64,000 nucleotides of DNA from Coccinella septempunctata (Eukaryota > Arthropoda > Insecta > Coleoptera > Coccinellidae). A program made the position numbers and the translations under genes. Below the pieces are notes generated by a model. The model was not told the DNA's origin. It saw nothing but the letters and a program-made list of their open reading frames with translations, and did no database searches. This document shows, piece by piece, positions 11,727 to 24,049 of the stretch. The DNA lies in NCBI RefSeq assembly GCF_907165205.1, contig NC_058196.1:18580501-18644500 (forward strand), given 5' to 3'. Within the stretch, counting starts at the first letter, position 1. Each line of letters begins with the position of its first letter.

Positions 11727-14700
11727 CATGCGGGACGTCGGTGGCAGGATGTTGAGGAAGCGGGCTCCTGCTGCAAAAGAAGCTACAGCTCCAAAGCAAC
11801 AACAGCAACCAACGAGTCCAATTCAATTGCCGACTCGAACCGCTGAAGGTGCTGCGCAGGATATTCAGCCAGTGCTCACCCAAGCGGGGTTAGTTAGAAA
11901 GCGCATGAAGTGGACAACGTCCATGAATGAAACTATTGTGCGCATATATAACTCCATCACGGGACTAGGGCAGAACACAAACAACTATAGGAAAAGGCTC
12001 CATGAGGAATTCTGCAACGCCTACCCAAATATAAATGTCACTGAACAACGGGTGGCAGACCAGTACCGCGTAATTCTGAGAAATGAACTAATACCAATGG
12101 CCAGAATCGACGCAATTAAACAAGAACTTCAGCGTCCGCCAGTAACAGAGAGCGACACCAACACCTCTGATGAGATTCACATGCCTGGGCAACAACAGCC
12201 AGAAGAAATTGACGCTGAAAGTCCATCTTGCAACCCAAGTGAGGCAGAACACCAGGACGATAGGGAAGAGCTCCACCGACAAATTGACTCTGAGATGAGG
12301 AGATACTTTGCCGAATTGGAAGGAACAGATCCTCTTCATCGAATTGCACCTCCCCGACTCAATACATCCAAGAAACTGTCACTCATAATCGACATCTTGA
12401 ATAAGGACGTTTTACCTGAGTACCTACAGAATGGAAGTTCATTGGAATATCTTCATCTAGTTTTTTACTGTGCAGCGCTAACGACGGCTAAAACCATAGG
12501 GGCAAAAATTCGCCGAACGAACAACGATGGTCCAAAATTACACAAATTATATGCGCCACCATGGCAGAAACGTCTTCAACACAAAACAGAGAGACTAAGA
12601 AGAGACATTGGACGACTGACGGAGTACGTGAACGGGAATCGCGGAAGGAAGGTTGTGAAAGCTGCCAAAGAAATCATGGATAGAAACAGAAACCACACAG
12701 AACGAGAGACGGAGAATGCTACGGCTCACCACTGCCTCGACACTCTGAAGCAAAAGCTAAGTCTGTATGCGGAACGCCTGAGAAGATATAAAAGCAATTA
12801 TAGCCGGAAAAGAGACAACAATTCATTCGAAAAGTCGGAAGAAACTTTCTACCGGTCACTCACATCGTCTGATGGAGAAAATGGAAAGTTACCACCAAAA
12901 GAAGCCATTGAACAATTCTGGACCGAACAATTATCAACGAAACCTCAGTTCAATGGAGATACCGGATGGATTGAAGATGAAAAGTCTGAAGCTGTAAAAT
13001 ATGAGCCGATGCAACATGACATAATCACAATTGGAGAAGTAAAATCAGCTATCAGAGGACTACACAACTGGAAAACACCTGGGCCTGATGGATTACAGAA
13101 CTTCTGGATCAAGAAACTTTGGATCATGCATGACAAATTGACCTCCGCAATAAATGATGTCATTGAAAATCCTGAAAGAATGCCAATATTCCTTACACAT
13201 GGCACAACATACTTGTTACCTAAAGACCAAAGGAATACAGAAGACCCATCCAAGTACCGACCAATCACATGTCTTCCAACGATGTACAAATTAATCACAT
13301 CGTGCATTTCAAATCGAATTCACAACCATTGCGAAAGGAATAACATCATCGCCATGCAACAAAAAGGATGCACCAAAGAGAGCAGAGGGTGCAAAGAACA
13401 GCTAATAATTGATTCAGTTATCTGCAATCAAGCGTTCTCCAAGCGAAGGAATCTTTACGCTGCGTACATAGACTACAAGAAAGCATTCGATTCCATACCT
13501 CACGAATGGCTCTTGACTATCTTGAACATTTACAAGGTGGATCCCAATATTGTTAAGTTCCTGAAAAACGCTATGTCAACCTGGCGTACTAGTCTTCAAA
13601 TGAAAGCAGCAGATGGCTCCATTACGACAGGACCTATTCCAATAAGACGCGGAATTTTCCAAGGGGATTCGCTGAGCCCTCTGTGGTTCTGCATGGCTCT
13701 GAATCCCTTATCTCATAGATTGAACTCTACGGACTACGGATTTGCCATCAAAAGCGGCAGTAGAACTATGATGAAACTGAATCATCTCCTTTACATGGAC
13801 GATTTGAAACTCTTCGCATCTACCAAAAAACAAATGCAACAGATGCTGAAAATGGTGGAAGGATTCTCGGAAGACATCAAAATGAAGTTTGGATTAGAAA
13901 AATGTCGACTGCTCAACATAACGAGAGGGAAAATAGAAGATGGTACGTTCGAACTCAGGGAAGGTGCAGAAATTGAAGCATTGAAGGAAGGAGACACATA
14001 CAAGTATCTGGGCATAAAACAGGCAAGAAAAATCAATCAGAGCCAGATGAAGAAAGAACTAACGGAGGAGTTCACCCGAAGATTGAGAAGGATAATGAGA
14101 ACTGGCCTTAACAGCAAGAATCTGATAAAAGCTATCAATACCTACGCTTGCTCGGCGCTGAGCTACTCATTCGGTATCATCTCTTGGACCACCACCGATT
14201 TAGCAGCCTTACAAAGAAAAATAAGGACGATGCTCACTAAACACAATAAACATCACCCCAAAAGCTCAATAGAACGGACCGAGCTGCCACGACATCTTGG
14301 GGGTAGAGGAATTGTTGATTTGTCCAACCGTATGACCCAGGAAATTGAAGGACTTCGAAAATATTTTCTGAGCAAGGCTGCTTCGTCAGAACTCTATCGA
14401 GAAGTTTGTGTTGCTGATACTTCTACACCGTTAAAGCTACAGCAGGACCACTTGGAAACCGTCGAACACTCTGCAGAAAGTAAAATGCAGAAACTGATTG
14501 GCAAACCTTTGCATGGGAGGCACCAGAACGAGGTCAACCATGATTACGTCGACATATCTGCGTCGAACTACTGGTTGACTTCCGGAAGGTTGTTTCCTGA
14601 GACAGAGGGCTTCATGCTTGCCATCCAGGATCAGGTGATTCCAACAAGGAATTACATGAAATATATCGCCAAGGATGCCTCAGTGGCGGATGATAGCTGT

Positions 14701-15541
14701 CGTTATGGCTGTGCGACACATGAAACTATCCAGCACATCACCGGGGGATGTCAGAAGTTCGCGGGCACGGAGTACAAAAATAGACATGATGCCGTTGCGA
14801 AGATTCTTCACCAAGAATTGGCACTAAAACACCAACTTCTAAGTTCGAAAAAGGTTTCTTATTACAATTACCATCCGGATGCTGTATTGGAAAATGAACA
14901 TCACAAGCTCTATTGGGATCGCACGGTTCTCACAGACCGGAAAATAACCCACAATAGACCAGACCTCATATTGCTCAATAAGGATGAGGACACAGCACTT
15001 TTCATCGATGTGGCGATTCCAAATAATAACAATCTTCTAGATAGGCACACTGAAAAAATTTCAAAGTACAGAGATCTCGAGGATCAAACCAGGAGACAGT
15101 GGAAGCTGAAAGATGTCAAGACCATCCCTATTGTCATATCATCTACAGGCCTGATACCGAAGAAACTACTAGAGAACTTGAGGAAACTTCAGCTGGACGA
15201 AAATATCTATAGAGTGATGCAGAAGGCGGTACTGCTGGGAACGGCGAGAACTGTACGCAAGTACATGGGAAATTCAGAGGAACACCGTCTGCTCCGACAG
15301 GAAGTGCGGACGGAGCAGGAATCCAACCTACAGCAGGGAGCCGAGGAGCGACCCGAACCCGACCAACACCACGAGCCCGAAAACCTGGAAAGGGCTCCAA
15401 CAGAGCTTAATCCTTTTGATATCTGAGATATCTGGGATAAGTGAATTTTCCTCTGGAGAGGAGTGTGAAAGCCGCAAGGCTAAAGTCATAATATCATATG
15501 CACCATATGCATTTCAAAGGTTATTACAAATAATAAATTAG
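11718..15541 (+). mobile_element. R4/Dong-like non-LTR retrotransposon, apparently full length
   Basis: A single-ORF element flanked on both sides by TAA-type repeats. The 5' UTR before the ATG is almost absent. After the stop codon a 3' UTR of about 110 bp (GAGGAGTGTGAAAGCCGCAA) runs to the TAA-like tail. Short UTRs, one ORF, a C-terminal restriction-like endonuclease and insertion into a TAA array together fit the R4 clade (Dong group). Confidence 0.8.
11728..15426 (+). CDS. R4-clade reverse transcriptase / restriction-like endonuclease polyprotein
   Basis: An uninterrupted 1232-residue protein that would nick target DNA and reverse-transcribe the element RNA at the nick. Residues 59-117 (KWTTSMNETIV onward) look like a Myb/SANT-type DNA-binding domain, after a Gln/Pro-rich tail. 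The RT domain includes KTPGPDG at about 450, the first catalytic Asp in YIDYKKAFDS at about 582, RRGIFQGDSLSP at about 640 and YMDD at 689-692. A CCHC finger lies at C991-C995-H1003-C1008. The endonuclease signature RPDLILLN (P1078, D1079) is followed by FIDVAIP with D1094. All catalytic positions I can place are present. The ATG at 11728 is the first in frame and abuts the TAA target. Codons are less AT-rich than the flanks. R2 or NeSL clades are alternatives, but the TAA target and YMDD favour R4. Confidence 0.9.
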   Translation: MRDVGGRMLRKRAPAAKEATAPKQQQQPTSPIQLPTRTAEGAAQDIQPVLTQAGLVRKRMKWTTSMNETIVRIYNSITGLGQNTNNYRKRLHEEFCNAYPNINVTEQRVADQYRVILRNELIPMARIDAIKQELQRPPVTESDTNTSDEIHMPGQQQPEEIDAESPSCNPSEAEHQDDREELHRQIDSEMRRYFAELEGTDPLHRIAPPRLNTSKKLSLIIDILNKDVLPEYLQNGSSLEYLHLVFYCAALTTAKTIGAKIRRTNNDGPKLHKLYAPPWQKRLQHKTERLRRDIGRLTEYVNGNRGRKVVKAAKEIMDRNRNHTERETENATAHHCLDTLKQKLSLYAERLRRYKSNYSRKRDNNSFEKSEETFYRSLTSSDGENGKLPPKEAIEQFWTEQLSTKPQFNGDTGWIEDEKSEAVKYEPMQHDIITIGEVKSAIRGLHNWKTPGPDGLQNFWIKKLWIMHDKLTSAINDVIENPERMPIFLTHGTTYLLPKDQRNTEDPSKYRPITCLPTMYKLITSCISNRIHNHCERNNIIAMQQKGCTKESRGCKEQLIIDSVICNQAFSKRRNLYAAYIDYKKAFDSIPHEWLLTILNIYKVDPNIVKFLKNAMSTWRTSLQMKAADGSITTGPIPIRRGIFQGDSLSPLWFCMALNPLSHRLNSTDYGFAIKSGSRTMMKLNHLLYMDDLKLFASTKKQMQQMLKMVEGFSEDIKMKFGLEKCRLLNITRGKIEDGTFELREGAEIEALKEGDTYKYLGIKQARKINQSQMKKELTEEFTRRLRRIMRTGLNSKNLIKAINTYACSALSYSFGIISWTTTDLAALQRKIRTMLTKHNKHHPKSSIERTELPRHLGGRGIVDLSNRMTQEIEGLRKYFLSKAASSELYREVCVADTSTPLKLQQDHLETVEHSAESKMQKLIGKPLHGRHQNEVNHDYVDISASNYWLTSGRLFPETEGFMLAIQDQVIPTRNYMKYIAKDASVADDSCRYGCATHETIQHITGGCQKFAGTEYKNRHDAVAKILHQELALKHQLLSSKKVSYYNYHPDAVLENEHHKLYWDRTVLTDRKITHNRPDLILLNKDEDTALFIDVAIPNNNNLLDRHTEKISKYRDLEDQTRRQWKLKDVKTIPIVISSTGLIPKKLLENLRKLQLDENIYRVMQKAVLLGTARTVRKYMGNSEEHRLLRQEVRTEQESNLQQGAEERPEPDQHHEPENLERAPTELNPFDI

Positions 15542-15588
15542 AAATGAGGTCAAATCAGATAGATATCAGATATCAGATAGATGTAAGC

Positions 15589-17640
15589 TATTTAAAGTTC
15601 CTACAACCTATAAAAAATTCATCTAGTGAATAAGGTTCGATGCTAACTAGGAACTGGTATACTTTCTTCTTATAGGCATTGAGTTCTTTAATAGTTCTCA
15701 GACTCTCTGGAAGTGAGTTACCTATATAACTTCATACACATATATTTACTATTGTTCTGAGCTAAACTGAGGGAATGCTTAGGATACAAGTAGGGTCCCT
15801 TACGTCTAGTGTTGTTAACATTTAAAAATTCTGCAAAGAATTCAGGATATTTTCTGATAAATAATATACATCTATGTATGTATAACCCGACTACAGTCAA
15901 CAAGTTATCCCTTCTGAACACTCCCCTACAAGTTTCACGGTATTTCATTTTGTTGATGACCCTAATGGCCAACTTCTGTATCCTGAGGACCTTAAACAAC
16001 TGATTACTGTTGCCCCAAGTCACCATACCGTATGTAATCGCAGATTGAAAACTGGAAAAATACAAAATCATCAACAGACTCTTGTCAACAAATTGTCTAA
16101 GTACAGTGAAGGTGTAAATACTTTTTCTCAATTTCTGGCAGACCGTAGATGTGATCATGCCATTTCAAATTGGAGTCTAGCGGAATACCCAGAAACTTGA
16201 CAGTGCTCAGGCATGGCACCATAACACCTTGCATTTCAACAGTTTCGGGAGGCACAATGCCAGAACGATCACTATGGAACACAGCACACTCTGTCTTATC
16301 AACTTTTAAGTGGAGCATATTATTAAAGCACCAACTCTTGACACCGACCAGAGTCGTCTCAGCTTTTCTAAATGTTTCCTCAATCTTTTTGTCCAGTGCA
16401 ATAATGTTGGTATCATCAGCGTAAATAGTCATATCCACCACTACATCACGAAGTTGTGGATTTCCCTCAAGATCAGATGGTAGGTCATTGATGTAAACGA
16501 GAAAGAGCAGTTTGCCCAGTATGCTGCCCTGTATAACTCCTAGCTCGATCAGTTCCTCGCCTGACGTAAATACTTCTCGTTTGGTCGAGATCACAACTTT
16601 CTGCCTACGCCCTTCTAGATAGCTTCTGATGAGGTTCAATTGCTTGTCTCGAATCCCGCAGTGTTCAAGCTTCTGAAAGTTGTTTGTGGTTGAGAGAATC
16701 AATGGCCTTCGAAAGGTCCAAGAAGAGCCCTACAGGTACATATCCATTATCCACGGCCTCGACGAGTTTACTTGTTAGCTGGAAGATTGCAGTCTCTGTA
16801 TTCCTATTCTTCCTGAAACCATGCTGGTGATTGGTGAAGATTCCAAATTTTCTGAAAAAGGACAGCAATCTGTTAGATAATATTTTCTCAAAGCGTTTCG
16901 CAAAAGTTGTTAGAATGCTGATGGGGCGATAGTTCTCCATTGCAGTAGAGGGTCCTTTCTTATAGCAGGGTCTGATAATTGCCAGCTTAAGGTCATCTGG
17001 GAAAATGCCTTCAATGAAAGCCTGATTCATTATGTAGGTGAGAGGCTCAGCTATTAGATGGATGGACTTCTTGACGATGTGAGCAGGTATATTATCATGA
17101 CCACATGACGATGAATTTTTCATCTGTTTAACAGTACTGATAACTTCTTGGCTAGTTACATCAAACATGTAAAAGCTATTGTCTATCCTTTACGTTTTCA
17201 GTGAAAGTTTTTCTCTTGTTGGATTCGGAGCAGTGACTGCAAAATGGTGATTAAAGTTGTCGGCAATGGTCTGATAGTCTGAGGATGGTAAAACTGCTTC
17301 TCTGTTGGAACTTTTGCCTGTAAGTGTATTGAGCAGGTGCCAGGTGGTTTTTGACTTGTTACGGGAGGTTCGGATCTTATCCTCGTAGTAGGCCATCTTT
17401 GAGTCTTTGAGCATTCTATCATATTCTTGTTTAACTCTCTTGTATTCTCCAAGTAAAGCTTTATTTCTTCTAAATATTAGGAAGAGAATATCTAATCGCT
17501 TCTTCAGATCTTGTATTTCTGGTTTAGATTTGAGAAATTCCAGATGTGACTGCAGAAGAGGTCTTTTTTCACTTTTTCGAGAGGGAAATCATATTGGAAT
17601 ATTTTGTTGTAATTACATGTGAAGATGTCCCACATGCGAT
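15589..17640 (-). pseudogene. Decayed CR1/Jockey-type LINE reverse transcriptase
   Basis: A non-LTR RT read on the minus strand through at least four frames. 17452-17190 is the linker (KTTWHLLNTL). 17168-16665 holds the fingers and palm (CYKKG, NYRPISIL, GLFLDLSKAID). 16702-16097 holds YADDTNII and KFLGIPLD. 16158-15718 is the thumb, and after a last frameshift near 15735 the C-terminus continues to a stop at 15589. The GVPQGS block has become GVIQGSILG, and FLDLSKAFD reads FLDLSKAID. It has at least three frameshifts and is inactive. Coding-like sequence continues weakly upstream to about 17640; no endonuclease was found. Confidence 0.8.
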
Positions 17641-19317
17641 TCACATTAGCTCTCTCACAGTTTTTCAAATTGTCTCAGTTCGTTAGCTCCAGTTTCAACT
17701 ACCGTTGAGGTACTGCAAGACGTAAAAAATTATGGAGGATTGTGACAAATGCTATTGACTCCATTATTCTAATAGGTGAATATGTATTTAATATCTTTAT
17801 TATTTTTTACAGCTGATATTGAACGTTCAGTGAAATAGAGAGTTATCAAAAACGAAGTGCTGTGGATGTCGAACTGTAGGTCAATAAATAATTTCTTGTA
17901 TTCTCATAGAGACACTATTACATTTGATACGCTATGAGTTCATTTAATCTAGCAAAAGAAAGTTATATTTGAGTCTATAATGAGCTGAATTTTCTTCACA
18001 AAAATGTGCTGCATTTTCTTCCTATTATCATAACGCATAACATAGGCACAATTTGTCTGAATTTTTTATTAATTATGCCGAAAGGTGAAGATAAGCATTT
18101 CCTTCTTTTGTAGTTTTCTACAAACAGCTACTTCATTTTGTTCTGTTTTGCAATGACATTTTTCATCTTCCGCATACAGAAACAGAACAGAAAATATTTT
18201 CATGAAAATGAGGTTTTTTCTTCTTATACGACACAGATGGAAAATCATATACCAAAATTCCTAACATATATAACAACGGAAGAACTATTTCCCGTGGAAG
18301 GAGCTGAGGAATTATTTCCACATTGATAGTATGTGAGAATGTTATAAGAGAAACTTCAGACCGTTGCTTCCAGCAAATCTATTGATAGGTACGTGCAAAA
18401 TGGCCGAATTCAGGAGCCCTGTTGCTGATAAAACGAGTGGACGTGCTTAGGGTTTCCATACACCATTTCATATATATTTCCGCAGATCTTCTTCTATATA
18501 GACCATTTACGGCGTTTCTGGAGTTTATGATGAAGAAATTGAATTCCTAAGTTATATTCATGCTTTATCTGATTGTGGTGTACTTCAAAGGCTTTATATG
18601 CACTAGGTTTTGTGTTGAAAGGAAACGTAGAAATAGAATTATTTTGATCATATATCATTTATTCAGTTAAACAGAACAAATCTGAAATGTGTTTCCATAT
18701 AAACGGAGAAAATCGGTTTTAAGGCACCAAGACTAAGTGCCGGCCTTTATCGTTCAGAAATATAAACTTCTCAGTATCCCTTGAGTTAATACCAAAATGA
18801 TGAAAAGTTATGAATACGCCCAAAATAGTAACAAAACCTTATTTCTCAGCACTTTAAGTAGGACAACTTTATGCCCTAAAAAATAGAGAATTGATTTTTA
18901 TGAATAGAATAACTCTAGAAACAAGTAGGAATGTTGTTTGGACAACCACTCTGTATAAACGTTTTCTATTCAAGAAAAATTTCATCTTTATTGATTTTTT
19001 GACATCACAATCTATTGTGAAATCTTTGTTTCCCGAAATAAAATCAAAGTAAGAAGTTAACAATTCTAAATCTTCTAACGCCTCATTTATAGTCAACCAG
19101 AACAGCCAATGTGCAACTGTTGAAAATTCAGCGATGCCCCCTCCGACCTTGCTCTCGTCTACGCTATTGACTATTTCCGGATCTCAAAAAATTCGGAAGA
19201 TATGCTATTTTTATTAATTTCTACAAATTGCATGCAGCATGTGAAAATGTAACCGGTCTTATCTGCGCCAAGCAGCTCATCATAATATTCAAATATAATA
19301 TTTATATATGCTGGATA
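17641..19317. other. Non-coding stretch, nothing recognised
   Basis: About 1.7 kb without a convincing gene or repeat. The frames at 18138-18326 and 18869-19096 have no motif. This may be ordinary unique intergenic sequence. Confidence 0.4.
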
Positions 19318-19658
19318 TACAGGGTGTTTAATGAGTCGTTGGCCACAGCCTAATGGTGAATGCAGGTCATCTAGACCTTTCAGAAAACTTACTTGTTTTG
19401 CATCCTAAGGCCATTAGTTTCGGAGATACGGGGTGATTCATGAACATTGGCCTAAATTTGCGATAGGAATAACTCTGAAATGTAAAATCCGATTTCGATC
19501 GAATTTTATGGGTTTGTTCACTTCAGAAAGCTTTTTCAAACAGTTCATGAAATTTGAATATTTTCAGGCCAGTACTTAGAATATCGTGATTTTTCTTTCA
19601 AGCTCCAAAATATATATTTTTCACATCCCTCACAGAAATTACCATGAAAATCTACATA

Positions 19659-20777
19659 GAGGAGAGTTGAACAAAACAGGATAGTTCGGTAGAACGGGAT
19701 ATCGGGCAATATTCGAAAACAAGCAAGGCTATTTGACGACTGGTAGTATAACTCGCTGTGGATAAGGTATCTTCAAATATAGCAGTTCATTATTCAACTG
19801 AATTGTGAATCTGTAACGTGTGACAAGCTGCACTAACTCGTGAAGTTAGTGTTATGGTATTTAGTTTTGCCGGTACTTAATGGGGAATTTTTCAATTTGA
19901 ATAACGAAAATAAATAACGATGAGTATTTCATATGAAAATTTGAAAATTGACTATATTTCGTTATATTTCCAGATATAAAAAAAAGTTTTCTCGTAAAAA
20001 TCCTGAATAATATTTTGGAAGTCGCGGTCGGGCAAAATGGGATACCATGCAGTCGGGTAAAACTGGAAACTATCCCGTTTTGCCCAACCAAGAGATCTAT
20101 TGGTTTCAACAAAGATTTTGAATTTAATTGTTGAACAAGTCTAAAGAAGGATGGGATAATGTGCGAGAGAAACGAATCGGCAGTAATGAACAAGAATAAA
20201 GAGAAGGTAAAGAATATAATATTTAACAAAAAGGAAGAAACAAAAAATGTAGTAGTTAAGAAGATGAAGAGGAACCCGATGTAACTTGCATTTATTGTTC
20301 AAAAGTGAACTCTAAATTTAATCAAAGAGTGCTGACGGTTCAGTAATGTGCCAGAACTGTCGTCTTTGGTCTCACGAAGCTTGTGCCGGGGTTGAGCATG
20401 ATGTTGATCCGTACTCGTGCGATTTTTGTCGTTGCTGAAGACTTGATTTGTTTTTTGTTATAAGTATGAGTTTCCTGAGGTGTTCTATTTTCAATTTCAA
20501 TAGATATATTTGACTCTCATAATCATTTTCATTTTATTCAAACATTTCATACACCATCCCATTTTACCCGACTAGGAGGGCAAAACAGGATACTTTACCT
20601 TTTATCACCAATATTACTTTTTCTACATAATCATCAAACAATGAAGGAATGCTCGATATTCAATGTATAGAGAAGACACCAGAGAAGTTATTGTGCAGAA
20701 ATAGCAGTTATCAATAGCTTGTTTAGGGAGTTATGTGTTATATAACGTTAGCTATCCGGTTTTATCCAACTCTCCCC
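19659..20777 (+). mobile_element. Non-autonomous pogo-type element nested in a foldback MITE
   Basis: The element is flanked by TA on both sides (19657-19658, 20778-20779). TIRs: left GAGGAGAGTTGAACAAAACA, right (reverse complement) GGGGAGAGTTGGATAAAACC, extending through GGATAG. Related GGGCAAAATGGGAT and GGGTAAAACTGG motifs recur inside at about 20028-20090 and 20550-20595, giving subterminal repeats in both orientations. The interior keeps only the tail of a transposase (next entry). Confidence 0.75.
20269..20438 (+). pseudogene. C-terminal zinc-finger tail of a pogo-type transposase
   Basis: Acidic residues (EDEEEPDV) lead into CIYC at about 20287, followed by a frameshift near 20330. 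Then comes CQNCRLWSHEACAG ... YSCDFC and a stop at 20436-20438. The Cys/His spacing resembles the PHD-like tail found at the C-terminus of many insect pogo/jerky-type transposases. The DDE core and helix-turn-helix parts are deleted, so only this 3' remnant marks the family. Confidence 0.65.
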
Positions 20778-21219
20778 TAATTTATTTTAAGGAATTCAAT
20801 TTTCATCCTGCATGTCACAAGATAATCTATTTGTCCGGTTCCTAAACCGGACGAATTAATCTTTTGTGTAATTTTTTTGATTTACGGTACTGTTCCTATT
20901 CCTTTGGTGATAATATTTATTGTTTTTTGCCCAGATTTTGAATTATTTTAAATTCTGTTCAACTCTTTTTCATTTTAAACCTTCTGCACCTACTGAGTGT
21001 TCGTAAAAAAGTGATTAAAAAGTATACAAAATCGAGCTATGAATTCTTTGGAAATCACATATTGAATTTAGACACAAATAGTGTAAACCCTCTTGGAAAA
21101 TGTAATCCGTAAGTGTATTTGCTTCATAATAATAATAATAATTTATTCATGACTACAATCATTTTTGTTTGCACTCGTCAATATAAAATCAAGGTATATA
21201 ATTTACACATTAAAATAAG

Positions 21220-24049
21220 TCAAAACATACCGAAAACGCAAGAACAAAACTCCTCAATAGAGTAAACAGGCGTGGAAAGTAGTCTCTCCTTAACGACACG
21301 TTTGAATTTATCCTCCGTCAGTGATTTCAGGTGAGAAGGTAACTTATTGTACAAATCAATGGACAGAAAGTCGGGAGCCCTGCGCGACCTGTCCAGCCTC
21401 ACAAATTTTTTCCTAACAAGGCCCTTGTTTCTAGTGTTATGGTCATGAATGTCTGACTGAAGAGTATATAAATGCCTATTACTATGGGCATAGGTCAAGG
21501 ATTCGAGGATGAACAATGCTGGGAACGTTAGGACTCTCAATTCTACAAACTTGTCTCTACAACAATCCCTATACCCTAGGCCCGTAATGAACCGAATTGC
21601 TCTTCTCTGAATTCTGAAGATACTTTCTCTCAAAGAGCAATTACCCCACAAAATGACGCAGTATCTCAAGTGGGACTCGACCAAGGCAAAGTAAACCATC
21701 CGCAAAGCTTCAACAGACAAAGTCGATGACAGAGCTCGAAGGGCAAAGGCATTTTTGCTGACCGCCCGAGCGACGGCAGTGGCCTGAGCAGTCCATGTTA
21801 GCCTATCATCCAACAGAACACCCAGAAATCTAACGCACTCCAGCTTCCGCTCCGGCACAGATCTCAAACTGCAAACCAAACTCTGAGATTTGGACTCGTT
21901 TATGGACAATCTGTTCGCAGAAAACCATTCAAAAGCCCTCAACTCTGCCTCCCCCGATGCCCGAATCAGACTTGCCAACTCCGAAGACTTAACGAGGACA
22001 GTGGTATCATCAGCAAAGAGAGTGGTCAGCGCACCCTTTACATACTCTGGGAAGTCATTTATTATTATTTATTATATTTATTATTAAAAATAATATTGGT
22101 CCCAAAACTGAACCTTGCGGGACTCCAATGACCAAGGATCTTAAACCAGAGCACAACTCGCCCACAGAAACCATCTGCCAACGATCGGTCAAAAAAGAAC
22201 GGATCAGTTGTATAGCACAGTCATCGAGCCCATAATTCTTAAGCTTACCCAGCAGTGTCTCGTGGGAGACACAGTCAAAGGCTCTCGAAAGGTCAAGAAA
22301 CAATGACATTGAGTGCAAACCAAGCTCAAAGCACTCCAGAATTGACCCAACCAAATCTAGAACAGCAGCACCAGTATTGCGACCTCTCCTGAAACCAAAT
22401 TGCCTTTCCGAAAATAAATTATTGCTCTCGAAATATTCCACAAGCTGATTGCAGATCAACCTCTCCAGAATCTTCGAAAAGACTGGCACCAGGGATATAG
22501 GTCGGTAGTTATCCATGTCATCCATGTCACCCTTCTTATGAACAGGAACGACCCTAGAAAACTTAAGGCTATCCGGAAAGACACCTTGAGTGAGACATTT
22601 GTTAATTAATTTCGTTAGAGGATACAAGATGGTATTTATATTTTTTTTTACTAATGCCACAGAGAGACCATAGTAATCTCTTGAACGGCTGTCCTTCATA
22701 TTCATAATGACATCTCTTACCATATTATAGGAAACCTCCTTGAAAGTGAATGTTAGACCAGATGGACAGTCTATTCTAAAGGTATCAGCGGAATTATATC
22801 CAACATCTGGTATGTTTTTCAAAACCGAGTTTATGGCCTTTTCGAAATGAAAACTGAATTTTTCAGCGCCCAATGTACTTGGAATATCTTGTCTCTTACC
22901 TTTTCTTAAATTATTCACAATCTTCCAAACTGTTTTTGCCTTGTTGGCTGAATTTTTTACCAGATTATCATAATACAACTGCTTGGCTTTTTGGATTTCC
23001 TTTCTGTATATGAACCTCAGCTGTCTTCTGATCACCCTCAAATTCTCAGTCTGATACCGAGCCAGCATATCATTGATCAAATGCAGCCTAGTGCGCATTT
23101 GTCGTAACTCTTCTGTGAACCATGAACCACAAATTGTATCCTTTTTAACACGAATTTTTTTTTCTGGGAAGGATGACTTGAAGATGTCCATAAAACGTTG
23201 ATGAAAAACGTTAAAAGCTTCATTACCGTCATTAATATTGTCCAAAAGACTAACCCAATCAACGGCTTCCAACCCATTATGCATCATATTAAAACCCATC
23301 TGAGTCAGCGGTCTCGCCCTTCTCTCAGAATAACCTGGTCGCCGATCGCACACACTCAGTGACACACGCTGCGCATTATGATCAGAGAACTCTGTCCCAA
23401 CAACCCCAGCATCATATCCGGAGTCAAAATTTAAAAAAATGTTGTCAAGACAGTTCTTTCCTCTGGTGGGCTCAAATATTTTCTGTTGAAAACCAAATGA
23501 ATTAAACAGGTCGCACAGGGTCCCCGCCTCCCCATCCATAACCTGATCAACATCAGAAACAATCTCAAATTTTACATTAAAATCGCCACAAAACACAACA
23601 TTATCATTAACATTGATCTTATTTAAAATTGTCTCTAAGCAATCAACAAACAGATTAAAACTTCTAAAAGGTGATGAGTAAACGCAGACAATAGTCAAAT
23701 TCAAATCTACCAATTTGAGGGCGGATACTTCACAATGAATTTCGAGCGATAAGCTATTGATCTCATTCAATGGTATAAAATCTATATTCCGTACCACAAT
23801 CATCGATCCCCCACGAGCTGAACGAGTTCTGTTGAATGTTGAACCCACTGCCCATTCACCAAACAAGATTTTTGGAGTTTCCTCATCCGTGAGCCAATGC
23901 TCAGTAATGCAAAATATATTATAATTTCGTGGTTGATCACAAAGAAAAGCCTCGACCACATCTGCTTTACCCCGTAACCCCTGGACATTACAATGTAGCA
24001 GAGCAAACTCACACAAATTATGAGACTCATTTACTTGACACGTATTCAA
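21220..24049 (-). pseudogene. LINE ORF2: AP endonuclease plus reverse transcriptase, interrupted
   Basis: The first 664 residues are open. The endonuclease domain shows N21 (LHCNVQGL), E50 (TEHWL), CGDFNV with D156 and N158, and SDHN at 222-225. The RT domain shows VVPVHKKGD, NYRPISLVPVFSKILER, QFGFRRGRNTG, FLDLSRAFD (D586) and GVPQGSVLGPILF. Within the palm, about 16 extra A/T bases of TAA-like sequence (22058-22085) shift the frame. The correct frame resumes at NDFPEYV and keeps FADDTTV (about 22003-22020), then WFSANRLSI and FLGVLLDD, with the RT tail to 21220. No ATG lies at the 5' boundary; the frame opens on TTG at 24049. Apart from this insertion the protein looks complete, so inactivation is probably recent. 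Confidence 0.85.

Noticed and set aside
12945..13307. Antisense frame of 120 codons
   Set aside because: Shadow of the R4 reverse transcriptase.
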